Positions 1 through 8,654 of a DNA stretch of 64,000 nucleotides are shown here, piece by piece (the first letter of the stretch is position 1; each line of letters starts with the position of its first letter). A program made the position numbers and the translations under genes. Below the pieces are notes generated by a model. The model worked only from the letters and a program-made list of their open reading frames with translations. It was not told the origin of the DNA and ran no database searches. This stretch comes from Hoeflea sp. (GTDB lineage Bacteria > Pseudomonadota > Alphaproteobacteria > Rhizobiales > Rhizobiaceae), in NCBI GenBank assembly GCA_020637795.1, contig JACKJT010000003.1, positions 248,001-312,000 on the forward strand, given 5' to 3'.

Positions 1-594
1 AAGGTGGAGCCCGCCTCCTTCACCGTGCGCAAGAATCGCAGCCAGACCCCGGTGATCGGCATCCTGCCCGGCAAGATCATCACCGAACGCCGCGACCTCG
101 ATCTCGCCATCGACAATGGCGAGAAGCAGATCGATCTCGCCCGCGACATTCTCAAGATTTCCGTGATCGAGCGGCATGGCAGGAACGGCAACATCGCCAC
201 CGGTTTTGTCCAGGGCTTCGGCCTCAAGCGCGGCGCCATCGCCTCGACCGTCGGCCATGACAGCCACAATATCTGCGTGGTTGGCGCGAGCGAATCCGAC
301 ATGGCGGTGGCCGCCAACCGGCTGAGCGAAATCCGCGGCGGCTTCGTCGTTGCCGAGGACGGCAGGGTGATTGCCGAAATCGCCCTGCCGGTGGCGGGCC
401 TGATGAGCGACCAGCCCTATGAGCATGTGCGCGAAACGCTGATCCCGCTCAGAAAGGCAGCCAAGGCGCTCGGGGGCACCCTCGACGAGCCGTTCCTGCA
501 GCTGGCCTTCCTGCCCTTGCCGGTGATCCCGCACCTGAAGATCTCCGACCGTGGCATGATCGATGTCGACGCCTTCGAGATCATCGATCCGTAA
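1..594 (+). CDS. ade: adenine deaminase, C-terminal part (5' end outside window)
   Basis: The reading frame is open from the window edge to a TAA at 592-594, so only the last ~197 residues are present. The sequence matches the C-terminal domain of bacterial adenine deaminase (adenine to hypoxanthine plus ammonia, purine salvage), including the conserved TVGHDSHN stretch followed by an ICVVG strand. The N-terminal metal-dependent amidohydrolase barrel lies outside the window. A GTG at position 4 is only an internal valine codon. The family assignment is secure; activity cannot be judged from this fragment. Confidence 0.85.
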   Translation, partial: KVEPASFTVRKNRSQTPVIGILPGKIITERRDLDLAIDNGEKQIDLARDILKISVIERHGRNGNIATGFVQGFGLKRGAIASTVGHDSHNICVVGASESDMAVAANRLSEIRGGFVVAEDGRVIAEIALPVAGLMSDQPYEHVRETLIPLRKAAKALGGTLDEPFLQLAFLPLPVIPHLKISDRGMIDVDAFEIIDP

Positions 595-616
595 GCTGCC
601 CGGTCGGAAGGGTGGA

Positions 617-2281
617 TCAGGCCAGCCGGGCGCAGAAGACGTCGAGGCCTTCGAGCATCACGGTGCCGCCCTCGTGGCCCGGCGCAAATCCCGGCAACCG
701 GACGCTTTCGGCGATCCGAATATCTGACGGCGGCGTCCATTCAACCGGGCTCCGGTCGAGATTGAACACGAACAGAAGCCGCTCTGCCCCCTCCCCGCGG
801 ATGAAGGCCAGAAGGTCGCCATTGGTGTTGAGAAAGGCCATCGGGCCGTCGACGAGGCTCGCATGGGATTTCCGGAAGGCCAGCGTCTGGCGGTAATGAT
901 TGAGCAGCGAGCCGCTCAGATGGTCCTGCTGGTCGACCGCATGCCGGAGATGGCTCTCCGGAACCGGCAGCCATGTGCGCGGCGCGTCCGAGAACCCGGC
1001 ATGGGCGGCGTCCTTTTCCCAGACCATCGGCGTCCGGCACCCGTCCCTGCCCTTGTAGGCCGGCCAGAACCTGATGCCATAGGGATCGACGAGATCCTCG
1101 AACGCGATCTCGGCCTCCTCCAGCCCCAGTTCCTCGCCCTGGTAGAGACAGATCGATCCGCGGAATGATGACAGCAGGGTGATCGCGAACCGCGCCAGGT
1201 GCTCGACATCGTCGCCTTCCCGCATCCAGCGCGAGACGTGCCGCTCGACATCATGGTTCGAGAACGCCCAGCAGACCCAGCCGTCCTGCACCACCGACTG
1301 GAAATTGGCGATGCTGCGGCGGAAATGCTCGGCGGAAAAGTCCGCACTCAGCATGTCGAACGTGTAGCACATGTGCAGCTTGTCGCCGCCATTGGTGTAG
1401 GCCGCGACGGTCTTCAGTGATCGGCGTCCGTCGCCGACTTCGCCAACGGTGGTGCGGCCTTCATACTGATCCAGCAGGGCACGCAGCCGCTGCAGGAAGA
1501 CGATGTTTTCAGGCTGCGACTTGTCGTAGAGATGGTCCTGGAAACCGTAAGGATTGGTGTCGGGCGCATCCACCCCCATGAAGTTGCCGTCCTCCGTCGA
1601 CAGCGACAACGGCGGATTGTCGCGCAGATGCTTGTCGTGGACGTAGAAATTGACCGTGTCGAGCCGGAAGCCATCGACACCGCGGTCGAGCCAGAATTTG
1701 ACCGTGTCGAGGATCGCGTTCTGCAGATCGGGATTGTGGAAGTTCAGGTCCGGCTGCGAGGCGAGGAAATTGTGCATGTAGTACTGGCGCCGTGTGCTGT
1801 CCCACTCCCACGCCGGCCCGCCGAAGATCGACAGCCAGTTGTTGGGCGCGGTACCGTCGGGCTTGGGATCGGCCCAGACATACCAGTCGGCCTTCGCATT
1901 GTCCCTGCTCGACCGGCTTTCCCTGAACCAGGGGTGCTGGTCGGACGAATGCGAAATCACCTGGTCGATGATGATCCTGATCCCTTTTGCATGGGCCAGT
2001 TCCACCAGTTCGTCGAAATCCGACAAGGAGCCGAACATCGGATCGACATCGCAATAGTCCGAGACGTCATAGCCGAAATCGGCCATCGGCGACTTGAAGA
2101 ACGGCGACAACCAGATCGCGTCGACGCCGAGGGAAGCGATATGATTGAGCCTCCTGATGATACCGCGGATGTCGCCGATGCCGTCGCCTGACGTGTCCTG
2201 GTAGGATCGCGGATAGACCTGGTAGATGACGCAGCCGCGCCACCAGTCGGAGGATGTTGTCTCACTCAAGGCTCGCTCCAT
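617..2281 (-). CDS. aglA: GH13 alpha-glucosidase
   Basis: This 554-aa cytoplasmic-type glycoside hydrolase family 13 protein has no signal peptide. The (beta/alpha)8 barrel starts near residue 15 (VIYQVYPRSYQD, typical of oligo-1,6-glucosidase/alpha-glucosidase). Catalytic residues are visible: nucleophile D208 in GFRLDTVN, acid/base E281 in TVGEVGD, and the transition-state aspartate D344 in FSNHD. A C-terminal beta domain follows. In Rhizobiales such enzymes hydrolyse sucrose, trehalulose or maltose-type alpha-glucosides and are often linked to an aglEFGK importer, which is not in this window. Substrate specificity is inference. The symbol follows rhizobial usage. Confidence 0.85.
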   Translation of the reverse strand: MERALSETTSSDWWRGCVIYQVYPRSYQDTSGDGIGDIRGIIRRLNHIASLGVDAIWLSPFFKSPMADFGYDVSDYCDVDPMFGSLSDFDELVELAHAKGIRIIIDQVISHSSDQHPWFRESRSSRDNAKADWYVWADPKPDGTAPNNWLSIFGGPAWEWDSTRRQYYMHNFLASQPDLNFHNPDLQNAILDTVKFWLDRGVDGFRLDTVNFYVHDKHLRDNPPLSLSTEDGNFMGVDAPDTNPYGFQDHLYDKSQPENIVFLQRLRALLDQYEGRTTVGEVGDGRRSLKTVAAYTNGGDKLHMCYTFDMLSADFSAEHFRRSIANFQSVVQDGWVCWAFSNHDVERHVSRWMREGDDVEHLARFAITLLSSFRGSICLYQGEELGLEEAEIAFEDLVDPYGIRFWPAYKGRDGCRTPMVWEKDAAHAGFSDAPRTWLPVPESHLRHAVDQQDHLSGSLLNHYRQTLAFRKSHASLVDGPMAFLNTNGDLLAFIRGEGAERLLFVFNLDRSPVEWTPPSDIRIAESVRLPGFAPGHEGGTVMLEGLDVFCARLA

Positions 2282-2485
2282 TCGGGGATCTTGCGCGGTC
2301 TGGCGTTCCCGATTTTCAATCGTTTTAATGGACTTGGCTACGGCTCACAAGCACAGGTGTGACGCACCGCGCCACCCGCTGGCACGGAAGCGCAACGGGA
2401 CCACCGCGCTTCGCAGCCAGCACAGCCCATTGACGGATCGCTGCTAGAGTTGTTGCTTCAGCTTGCGCGCCGGGGAGGGGCACGG

Positions 2486-4474
2486 ATGAAGGAACACGTT
2501 TACAGGAAGCTGTTTTCGCCGATTGCCCTGCGCGGTCAGACCTTGCGCAATCGCATCGTCTTCGGCGCCCATACCACCAACATGGCGGTCGAGGGCCTGC
2601 CGACGGAACGCCATGCTGCCTACTACGCCGAACGCGCCATGGGCGGGGCGGCGATGGTGGTGGTCGAGCCGATGCCGGTGCATGCCGCCGCCGTGCTCAC
2701 GCGCGGCAATTTCCGCCACTGCGACGATGCGGTGATCCCGCATTTCCGCAAGGTGACCGACGCCATCAAGGGCCATGGCGCGGTCGCCATCCAGCAGCTC
2801 TATCATATCGGCAGTCACGGCGACCAGGACAACGCCTTCCATCCGGCCTGGTCGCCCTCGGGCATGCCGAGCTATCACGACAGCGACGGCTCCCACGCCA
2901 TGACCGAGGCCGAGATCGAGGAAACCATCACCGGCTTCGTCGAGGCCGCCCGGCGCTGCCATGACGCAGGCTTTGACGGCGTCGAGGTCTGGGCCGCCTA
3001 TCACGGGCTGGTCGACCAGTTCTGGACACCCTGGTCGAACCGCCGGGACGACAAATGGGGCGGAAGCCTTGAAAACCGAACCCGCTTCTCCCGGGAAATC
3101 ATCTCCCGCATCCGCAAGGCCTGCGGCGACGGTTTCATCATCGGCCTCGCCGTCAATGACGAGCCCGATGTCCAGGTGGCGCTGCAGCGCGAGGCGATCA
3201 GCGAGATCGTCGAGCGCCACGACCGGGAGCAGATGATCGACTACGTCACCTGCGGTTCGGGCAGCTATTTCGATTTCTACAAGCTGATGCCGACCTTTCT
3301 CTATCCGGAAAAGCTCGGCGCCGATCTCGCTGCCACCCTCAAGGGCGTGGTCAGACACGCGCTGGTTACCGCCGAGAGCCATATCCGCACGCCCGACAAT
3401 GCCGAGACCGTTCTGGGCCAGGGCCAGGCCGACCTGGTTTCGATCGTGCGCGGCCAGATCGCCGATCCGCATCTGGCCAGCAAGGCGCGCGAGGGACGGG
3501 CCGAGGACATCCGCGGCTGCCTGTCCTGCAACCAGATGTGCTGGGGCCGGCGTTCGCGCGATTACTGGATCTCCTGCGTCGTCAACCCCTCGACCGGCCG
3601 CGAGGCGGAATGGGGCGGCGACCGCTTCACCCCTGCCCCGAAGCGAAAATCCGTGCTGGTGGTCGGCGGCGGCCCGGCCGGGCTCGAGGCCGCCCGCGCC
3701 AGCGCCGAACGTGGCCACCGGGTGGTGCTGGCGGAAGCATCGAACCACCTCGGCGGCGCCTTCCGGCTTGCCGGGCTGCAGCCGCGCCGCGCCCAGATCA
3801 CTGACCTGATCGACTGGTACGAACGGCAATTGATGAAGCTGCAGGTCGAGGTGCGGCTCAACGCCTATATGGACGCCGACGAGGTGATCGCGGAAGCCGC
3901 CGACGAGATCATCCTCGCCACCGGGTCGCTGCCGCCCGAAACCGGTTTCCAGAAGGCCATGCCGCATCTGGCGGCGCTGCCCGGGCTAGAAAACGGCGGC
4001 GTCTGCTCCACCGAGGAGATCATGGCGCGGCAGGCACGGCCCGGCAGGCGGGTCATCGTGCTCGATGAGGGCGGCAACTGGAAGGGCTGCGGCACCGCCT
4101 GGAAGCTGGCCGAGGACGGACACGACGTCACCCTGGTCACGCCCGACCCGATGGTCGGCAAGGAATTGCAGCGCACCGCAGCCGATTTCCCGCTGCGCCG
4201 GACACTCGCCGGGCTGGGAGTCAGGTTCGTGGTCGAAAGCGCCATAATCAACTGGACCGGAACCTCGGCCACGGTGCAGTCATTCCTCGATGGCAGCGAA
4301 ACCGAAATCGAGGCGGACACGCTTGTGTTCGCCACCGCAAACACCGCCGAAAACAGCCTTGCCGCGGCCTTGCGGGAACGTGGTGTCGACTTCAGGGAAA
4401 TTGGCGACGGAGCCGCTCCTCGGCAAGCCGCCTACGCGATCTACGATGGCCGCAAGGCCGGTCTGGAGATGTAG
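2486..4474 (+). CDS. FMN/4Fe-4S/FAD oxidoreductase of the TMADH/2,4-dienoyl-CoA reductase family (N-methylproline demethylase-like)
   Basis: The 662-aa protein has an N-terminal old-yellow-enzyme TIM barrel (about 1-340). Cysteines at 345, 348, 352 and 364 (C-x2-C-x3-C-x11-C) follow, as in the 4Fe-4S site of trimethylamine dehydrogenase, and then an FAD/NAD fold beginning LVVGGGPAGLEAA near 391. This is the architecture of TMADH, dienoyl-CoA reductase and rhizobial stachydrine/N-methylproline demethylases. Amine demethylation is my preferred reading because an amine-catabolic operon lies 25 kb away, but the substrate is not proven. I chose the ATG at 2486 because a GGGGAGGGG Shine-Dalgarno precedes it; an upstream in-frame start at 2450 lacks one. 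The gene converges on rirA, with 2 bp between stop codons. Confidence 0.75.
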   Translation: MKEHVYRKLFSPIALRGQTLRNRIVFGAHTTNMAVEGLPTERHAAYYAERAMGGAAMVVVEPMPVHAAAVLTRGNFRHCDDAVIPHFRKVTDAIKGHGAVAIQQLYHIGSHGDQDNAFHPAWSPSGMPSYHDSDGSHAMTEAEIEETITGFVEAARRCHDAGFDGVEVWAAYHGLVDQFWTPWSNRRDDKWGGSLENRTRFSREIISRIRKACGDGFIIGLAVNDEPDVQVALQREAISEIVERHDREQMIDYVTCGSGSYFDFYKLMPTFLYPEKLGADLAATLKGVVRHALVTAESHIRTPDNAETVLGQGQADLVSIVRGQIADPHLASKAREGRAEDIRGCLSCNQMCWGRRSRDYWISCVVNPSTGREAEWGGDRFTPAPKRKSVLVVGGGPAGLEAARASAERGHRVVLAEASNHLGGAFRLAGLQPRRAQITDLIDWYERQLMKLQVEVRLNAYMDADEVIAEAADEIILATGSLPPETGFQKAMPHLAALPGLENGGVCSTEEIMARQARPGRRVIVLDEGGNWKGCGTAWKLAEDGHDVTLVTPDPMVGKELQRTAADFPLRRTLAGLGVRFVVESAIINWTGTSATVQSFLDGSETEIEADTLVFATANTAENSLAAALRERGVDFREIGDGAAPRQAAYAIYDGRKAGLEM

Positions 4475-4476
4475 GC

Positions 4477-4935
4477 TTATGCCGCAGGCACGGCCGCCCG
4501 CTCTTCCAGCCCGAGCAGGAAATTGATCGACGGCCGCGACTTGACCAGGTCCTCGATCGAATAGCCTGCAAGCACTTCGAAGAAGGCGCCGAGCGCCTTC
4601 CTCAGCGCCGTGTTCAATCCGCAGGAATCAACCAGCGGGCATTCGCTCGCGTCGTTTTCGAAGCACTCCGCCATGGCGAAATTGTCTTCGGTCACCTTGA
4701 CCACATCGAGCAGCGAGATCTTGTCGGCAGCACGCCCGAGCCGGATACCGCCATTGCGTCCGCGCACAGATTCGATCAGTCCCGATTTGGTCAACGGCTG
4801 CAGGATCTTGAACAGGAACAGCTCGGAAACCGAATAGGCCTTTGCAATATCGCCGATGCGGCTCAGCGGCGCATCGTTGGCTGCGCAGTACATCAAGATC
4901 CGCACCGCGTAATTGGTTTGGCGTGTCAGGCGCAT
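4477..4935 (-). CDS. rirA: Rrf2-family iron-responsive regulator RirA
   Basis: This 152-aa Rrf2 protein begins MRLTRQTNYAVRILMYCAAN, close to the rhizobial iron regulator RirA. It has a winged helix in the first ~65 residues and three Fe-S ligands, C91, C99 and C105, in the order ECFENDASECPLVDSCG. In rhizobia, RirA with its Fe-S cluster represses iron uptake genes under iron-replete conditions, taking the place of Fur. The INFLLGLEE C-terminus also fits. No clear IRO box (TGA-N9-TCA) was seen just upstream. Presence of RirA is one of the best taxonomic clues in the window. Confidence 0.9.
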   Translation of the reverse strand: MRLTRQTNYAVRILMYCAANDAPLSRIGDIAKAYSVSELFLFKILQPLTKSGLIESVRGRNGGIRLGRAADKISLLDVVKVTEDNFAMAECFENDASECPLVDSCGLNTALRKALGAFFEVLAGYSIEDLVKSRPSINFLLGLEERAAVPAA

Positions 4936-5069
4936 TTTTCCGGCTCCAGTCCTCAGGCTCTGCTTCCAATCGGCAGGCTTAGCAGTTTAGAATGCTTCCA
5001 GAAAAAGGAAACCCTTTCATTCAAGTTTTTATCGCATCCCGATGAAACGGGCCAGGAACGAGGAAATAC

Positions 5070-6251
5070 ATGGCAAACGCCACGAAATTCGAGAGATTGA
5101 ACGGTTTCCCGCGTGAAGCGATCAATTTGGCCAACTGGCGCACCCGCCCCTACAGCTTCTGGGCCTTTCGGAATGTGGCGGAAATGGTCCGTTCCGCCCG
5201 CATCAGGACCGCAACCCCAGCACCTCTGCCCCCCGTTGCGGAAAACCCGGGGCTGCTGGCGCGCGCCGCCGTGGCCGGCGGGAGCGAAACGATTGCCGAA
5301 CTGCTGACCCGGAGCGAGGCGGACAGCTTCCTGCTGTCCAGAAACGGCGACCTGGTCTGCGAATGGCATGCGCCGGGCGTCGATCGCGGCGATCCGCATC
5401 TGGTGTTTTCGATTTCCAAATCCATCACCGCGCTGACGGCGGGCATCCTCCAGGATCAGGGAATTCTCGATCCATCGACCCCGGTTGGCGACCTGGTGCC
5501 CGAGGCCGCCAACAGCGCCTATGCCGATGCCACGGTGCAGCATCTGCTCGACATGCGGGTCAGCCTGGATTTCGATGAATCCTATCTCTCCGAGCTGGAC
5601 TACGCCCGCTACCGCCGCGCTATGTCCTGGAACCCGCCATTCGGCAAGGGCGATGACGAGGCCATGCTGTCCTTCCTGTGCAGCCTGAAGAAGGCCGCGG
5701 GTCCGCACGGCACCGATCACAATTATCTCTCGCCCAATTCGGACATGCTCGGCATCGTGCTGGAGCGGGTCACCGGCGAACGCTTCCCGGATCTGTGCGC
5801 CCGGCTGCTCTGGCAACCGCTCGGCGCATCGGCCGATGCCTTCATCACCGTCGATCCCGAAGGCGCGCCGCGCACCGCAGGCGGCGTCTCCTGCCGGCCG
5901 CACGATCTTCTGGCGCTCGGACAGATGCTGATCGATGGCGGCACGGCCAACGGCAAGCAGATCGTCTCGCCGCGCTGGATCGAGGACATGCAGGGTAACG
6001 GTGATGAAGGGGTCTGGGCGCGCGGTTCCCAGGCGAGTTTCCTCAAGACCGGCCGCTACCGCAACAACTGGTACCAGGTTGGTGGTGGCTCGAACGCGTT
6101 CCTGGCCGCCGGCATTCACGGCCAGTTCTGCTACTGCGATCCCGACACCGCGACCGTGATCGTCTGCACCTCGTCCCAGAACGAGCCGCAGACGGACGCG
6201 CTTGATCAGGGGCTGCTTTCGCTCTTTGCCAAGCTCAGCAGCGAGACCTGA
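5070..6251 (+). CDS. serine hydrolase, class C beta-lactamase fold
   Basis: The 393-aa protein belongs to the beta-lactamase/penicillin-binding-protein-like serine hydrolases. The SxxK catalytic motif is S114-I-S-K117 in LVFSISKSIT. A second motif is visible as NYLSPNSDMLG around residue 225. No signal peptide is evident, so it is probably cytoplasmic; related proteins hydrolyse esters, amides or D-amino-acid compounds. It is not a resistance beta-lactamase on this evidence. The start is supported by GAGGAAATAC ahead of the ATG. It is divergent from rirA (134 bp between starts) and convergent with the mrp gene. Confidence 0.8.
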   Translation: MANATKFERLNGFPREAINLANWRTRPYSFWAFRNVAEMVRSARIRTATPAPLPPVAENPGLLARAAVAGGSETIAELLTRSEADSFLLSRNGDLVCEWHAPGVDRGDPHLVFSISKSITALTAGILQDQGILDPSTPVGDLVPEAANSAYADATVQHLLDMRVSLDFDESYLSELDYARYRRAMSWNPPFGKGDDEAMLSFLCSLKKAAGPHGTDHNYLSPNSDMLGIVLERVTGERFPDLCARLLWQPLGASADAFITVDPEGAPRTAGGVSCRPHDLLALGQMLIDGGTANGKQIVSPRWIEDMQGNGDEGVWARGSQASFLKTGRYRNNWYQVGGGSNAFLAAGIHGQFCYCDPDTATVIVCTSSQNEPQTDALDQGLLSLFAKLSSET

Positions 6252-6258
6252 TAAGGCC

Positions 6259-7410
6259 CTATTCGAACACGATATCCGGCATCGCCCGGGCGCCGTCGCC
6301 TGCGAGTTCCTCGAGCCGAGCGCGGACCTTGGCCGCGATCTCGAGATAGACCTTGGCATGCGGCCCGTCGGGCGCGGTGGCCACCACCGGCCGGCCCGCG
6401 TCGGAGGTCTCGCGGATCGGCATCGAAAGCGGCACTTCGCCGAGAAACGGCGTGCCGATCCGTGCGGCTTCGTCACGGGCGCCGCCGTGACCGAAGATGT
6501 CGTGCCGGCCGCCGCAATCGGGGCAGATAAAGTAGCTCATGTTCTCGACGATGCCGAGCACAGGCACGCTGACCTTGTTGAACATGTTGAGCCCCTTGCG
6601 GGCATCGATCAGCGCCAGATCCTGCGGCGTCGACACGATCACCGCGCCGGCCAGCGGCACGTTCTGCGCCATCGACAGCTGTGCGTCGCCGGTGCCGGGC
6701 GGCATGTCGACGACCAGCACGTCGAGCTCGCCCCAGGCCACTTCGCGCAGCATCTGGTTGAGCGCCGACATCACCATCGGTCCGCGCCAGATCATCGGCG
6801 TGTCTTCTTCCACCAGGAAGCCCATCGACATGACCTTCAGGCCGTAATTCTCCATCGGCTTGAGCATCCGGCCCTCAAGCTGCTCGGGACGGCCGGAGAT
6901 GCCCAGAAGCCGCGGCATCGAGGGGCCGTAGATATCGGCATCGAGAACGCCGACCTTGAGACCCGTGGCCTGAAGCCCGAGCGCCAGGTTGACCGCTGTC
7001 GTCGACTTGCCGACGCCGCCCTTGCCCGAGGCAACGGCAATGATGGTGGAAATCCCGGGAACGCCGGCCTTGGCGCGCCCCTGCGGCTGGCCGGATTGTG
7101 CCGGCGCGTGCGAATGGGCCGGGCGCTGTTGTGGCGGAGGCGTGGACGGACCGGAGCCCGGCTCGCGGCTGGCGGTCAGCGCCACCATCGCGCCCTTGAC
7201 GCCGGGAACGGTCTTGGTGGCGCGCTCGGCGGCTTCACGCAGAGGTTCGAGTTCCTGCGCGCGCGCGGCCGGAACGGTAAGCGAGAAATAGACCTTCGCA
7301 TCGGCGATGAAGATCTCCGACACCAGGCCGAGATCCACAATATTGCCCTCGAGATCCGGCCCCTTGACCGATCTCAGCTTCGCCAGAACCTCTTCTTTGG
7401 TCACGCTCAC
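6259..7410 (-). CDS. apbC: Mrp/ApbC iron-sulfur cluster carrier ATPase
   Basis: A MIP18/DUF59 domain (about residues 1-80, KVYFSLTVP) is followed by a Mrp/NBP35 P-loop ATPase with the deviant Walker A GKGGVGKST and a CxxC pair in FICPDCGG. Family members bind and transfer Fe-S clusters. The linker is rich in Pro, Gln and His. I place the start at a GTG at 7410, giving VSVTKEEVLAKL, because GGAG lies 6 bases upstream and rhizobial homologues begin at this point; an in-frame GTG-type start 20 codons upstream (7470) is less likely. Length is then 383 aa, typical for the family. Confidence 0.9.
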   Translation of the reverse strand: MSVTKEEVLAKLRSVKGPDLEGNIVDLGLVSEIFIADAKVYFSLTVPAARAQELEPLREAAERATKTVPGVKGAMVALTASREPGSGPSTPPPQQRPAHSHAPAQSGQPQGRAKAGVPGISTIIAVASGKGGVGKSTTAVNLALGLQATGLKVGVLDADIYGPSMPRLLGISGRPEQLEGRMLKPMENYGLKVMSMGFLVEEDTPMIWRGPMVMSALNQMLREVAWGELDVLVVDMPPGTGDAQLSMAQNVPLAGAVIVSTPQDLALIDARKGLNMFNKVSVPVLGIVENMSYFICPDCGGRHDIFGHGGARDEAARIGTPFLGEVPLSMPIRETSDAGRPVVATAPDGPHAKVYLEIAAKVRARLEELAGDGARAMPDIVFE

Positions 7411-7500
7411 CTTGCACTCCACGGGTTTGTCGTTGCAGACCACCCCCACATAATGCGGATGGCCCTGCAATAAAATGGCGCGGCGGTGAAAAAACCGGAC

Positions 7501-8538
7501 TTAGAGCCGATCCCGCCGCCCGCGCAGGACAAAGATGGGGACAATCGCCGTCAGCATCAGCAGTCGCGCCACGTGGTGGCTGGCGACGAAGGTCGGGTCG
7601 ATGCCGAGGATCACCGACATCGCTGCCATGGTTTCAAGCCCGCCCGGCGCAAACGCGATCAGGATGGCGATCAGGTCCATGCCGGTTATCCAGTGGGCAA
7701 TGACCGCGAAGGCACCCGCCAGCACGACGCCCAGCACCGTGACGAGAATCCCCGCGCCGAATGCGTGGCGCAGCTGCATCAAGGTCACGCCCGAGAACCG
7801 GGAGCCGATCAGGCCGCCCAGCGAGACAAAGGCCGCGGCTGCGAGCCAGTAATTCATCACCCCGCTCACCAGCCCGGTCACATGCGCGACCACCGACACC
7901 AGCATGCCGCCGATCAGGTAGGCCGCGGGCAAGCGGAGCCGCTCGAGCAGATACCCGGCCGTCCCGGCGGCAACGATCATCGCCAGCAGCGGCAGCGGTG
8001 CCGTTTCGGCCGGGATCTCCAGCGCTTTGCCTGGCACCTGCCCGGTCAGGGTGACCGCGACAGGCACCAGCAGGGTCAGGGCCAGAACCCGGATCGACTG
8101 GACGATGCTGACGGTCCTGAGATCCGCCTTCACTCCTTCACTCAGTCCCAGCACGTAGCTGAGATGTCCCGGCGAGGACGACAGGAAGGCCGTGGTGGCA
8201 TCCATCGACCAGAACCGGACGAGAAGAGCAGGCGTAAGCCAGATGATGGCGAACAGGCTTCCGGCCAGCGCCGCAAGCGTCACCGGCCAGGTCCGCATCG
8301 CCTCGAGCACGTCCGGCGTCACGCCCTGGCCGATGGTCAGGCCGAGAATGATGAACACCGCATCGCGCGCCCGCCGTGGGGGTGCGGTGGTCCTGATCCC
8401 GGCAAGGCCCGCAAGCGTGACGGCGATCGCCGGGCCGGTCAGGAATGGCGCGGGAAAGGACAGCGCGAAAGTCAGCGCCGCGCCGAATGCGGCAATCCCG
8501 AAGGTGATCAGCGCCGCCCGCCACGAATTCATCGCCAT
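7501..8538 (-). CDS. AbrB-type integral membrane protein (AbrB duplication family)
   Basis: This hydrophobic ~345-aa protein has about ten membrane segments arranged as two similar halves, the AbrB duplication family, sometimes labelled ammonia monooxygenase or AbrB regulator. The internal repeat shows as PGHLSYVLGLSEGVKADLR in one half and APGGLETMAAMSVILGIDP in the other. Function is not established; transporter-like roles are assumed. The ATG at 8538 has AGGAG upstream, while a GTG 18 bases earlier is also possible. It sits just beyond tctA on the same strand, 116 bp away, as is common for TTT operons, so a link to the carboxylate transporter is plausible. Confidence 0.75.
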   Translation of the reverse strand: MAMNSWRAALITFGIAAFGAALTFALSFPAPFLTGPAIAVTLAGLAGIRTTAPPRRARDAVFIILGLTIGQGVTPDVLEAMRTWPVTLAALAGSLFAIIWLTPALLVRFWSMDATTAFLSSSPGHLSYVLGLSEGVKADLRTVSIVQSIRVLALTLLVPVAVTLTGQVPGKALEIPAETAPLPLLAMIVAAGTAGYLLERLRLPAAYLIGGMLVSVVAHVTGLVSGVMNYWLAAAAFVSLGGLIGSRFSGVTLMQLRHAFGAGILVTVLGVVLAGAFAVIAHWITGMDLIAILIAFAPGGLETMAAMSVILGIDPTFVASHHVARLLMLTAIVPIFVLRGRRDRL

Positions 8539-8654
8539 CCGGCTCAACTCCTGCACTGCTTTCCCTGACGCTCAGGCCGCCTCGCCAGAATCAGCGTCCC
8601 CGGCTCGAGCCTAACGAGGCCGCTGCCCGGTGGCCAGCAATCCTGGCGTTGCCA

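Noticed and set aside
5070..6251. Antibiotic-resistance class C beta-lactamase
   Set aside because: It has the SxxK fold signature but no signal peptide and does not look like AmpC. A general serine hydrolase is the safer call.
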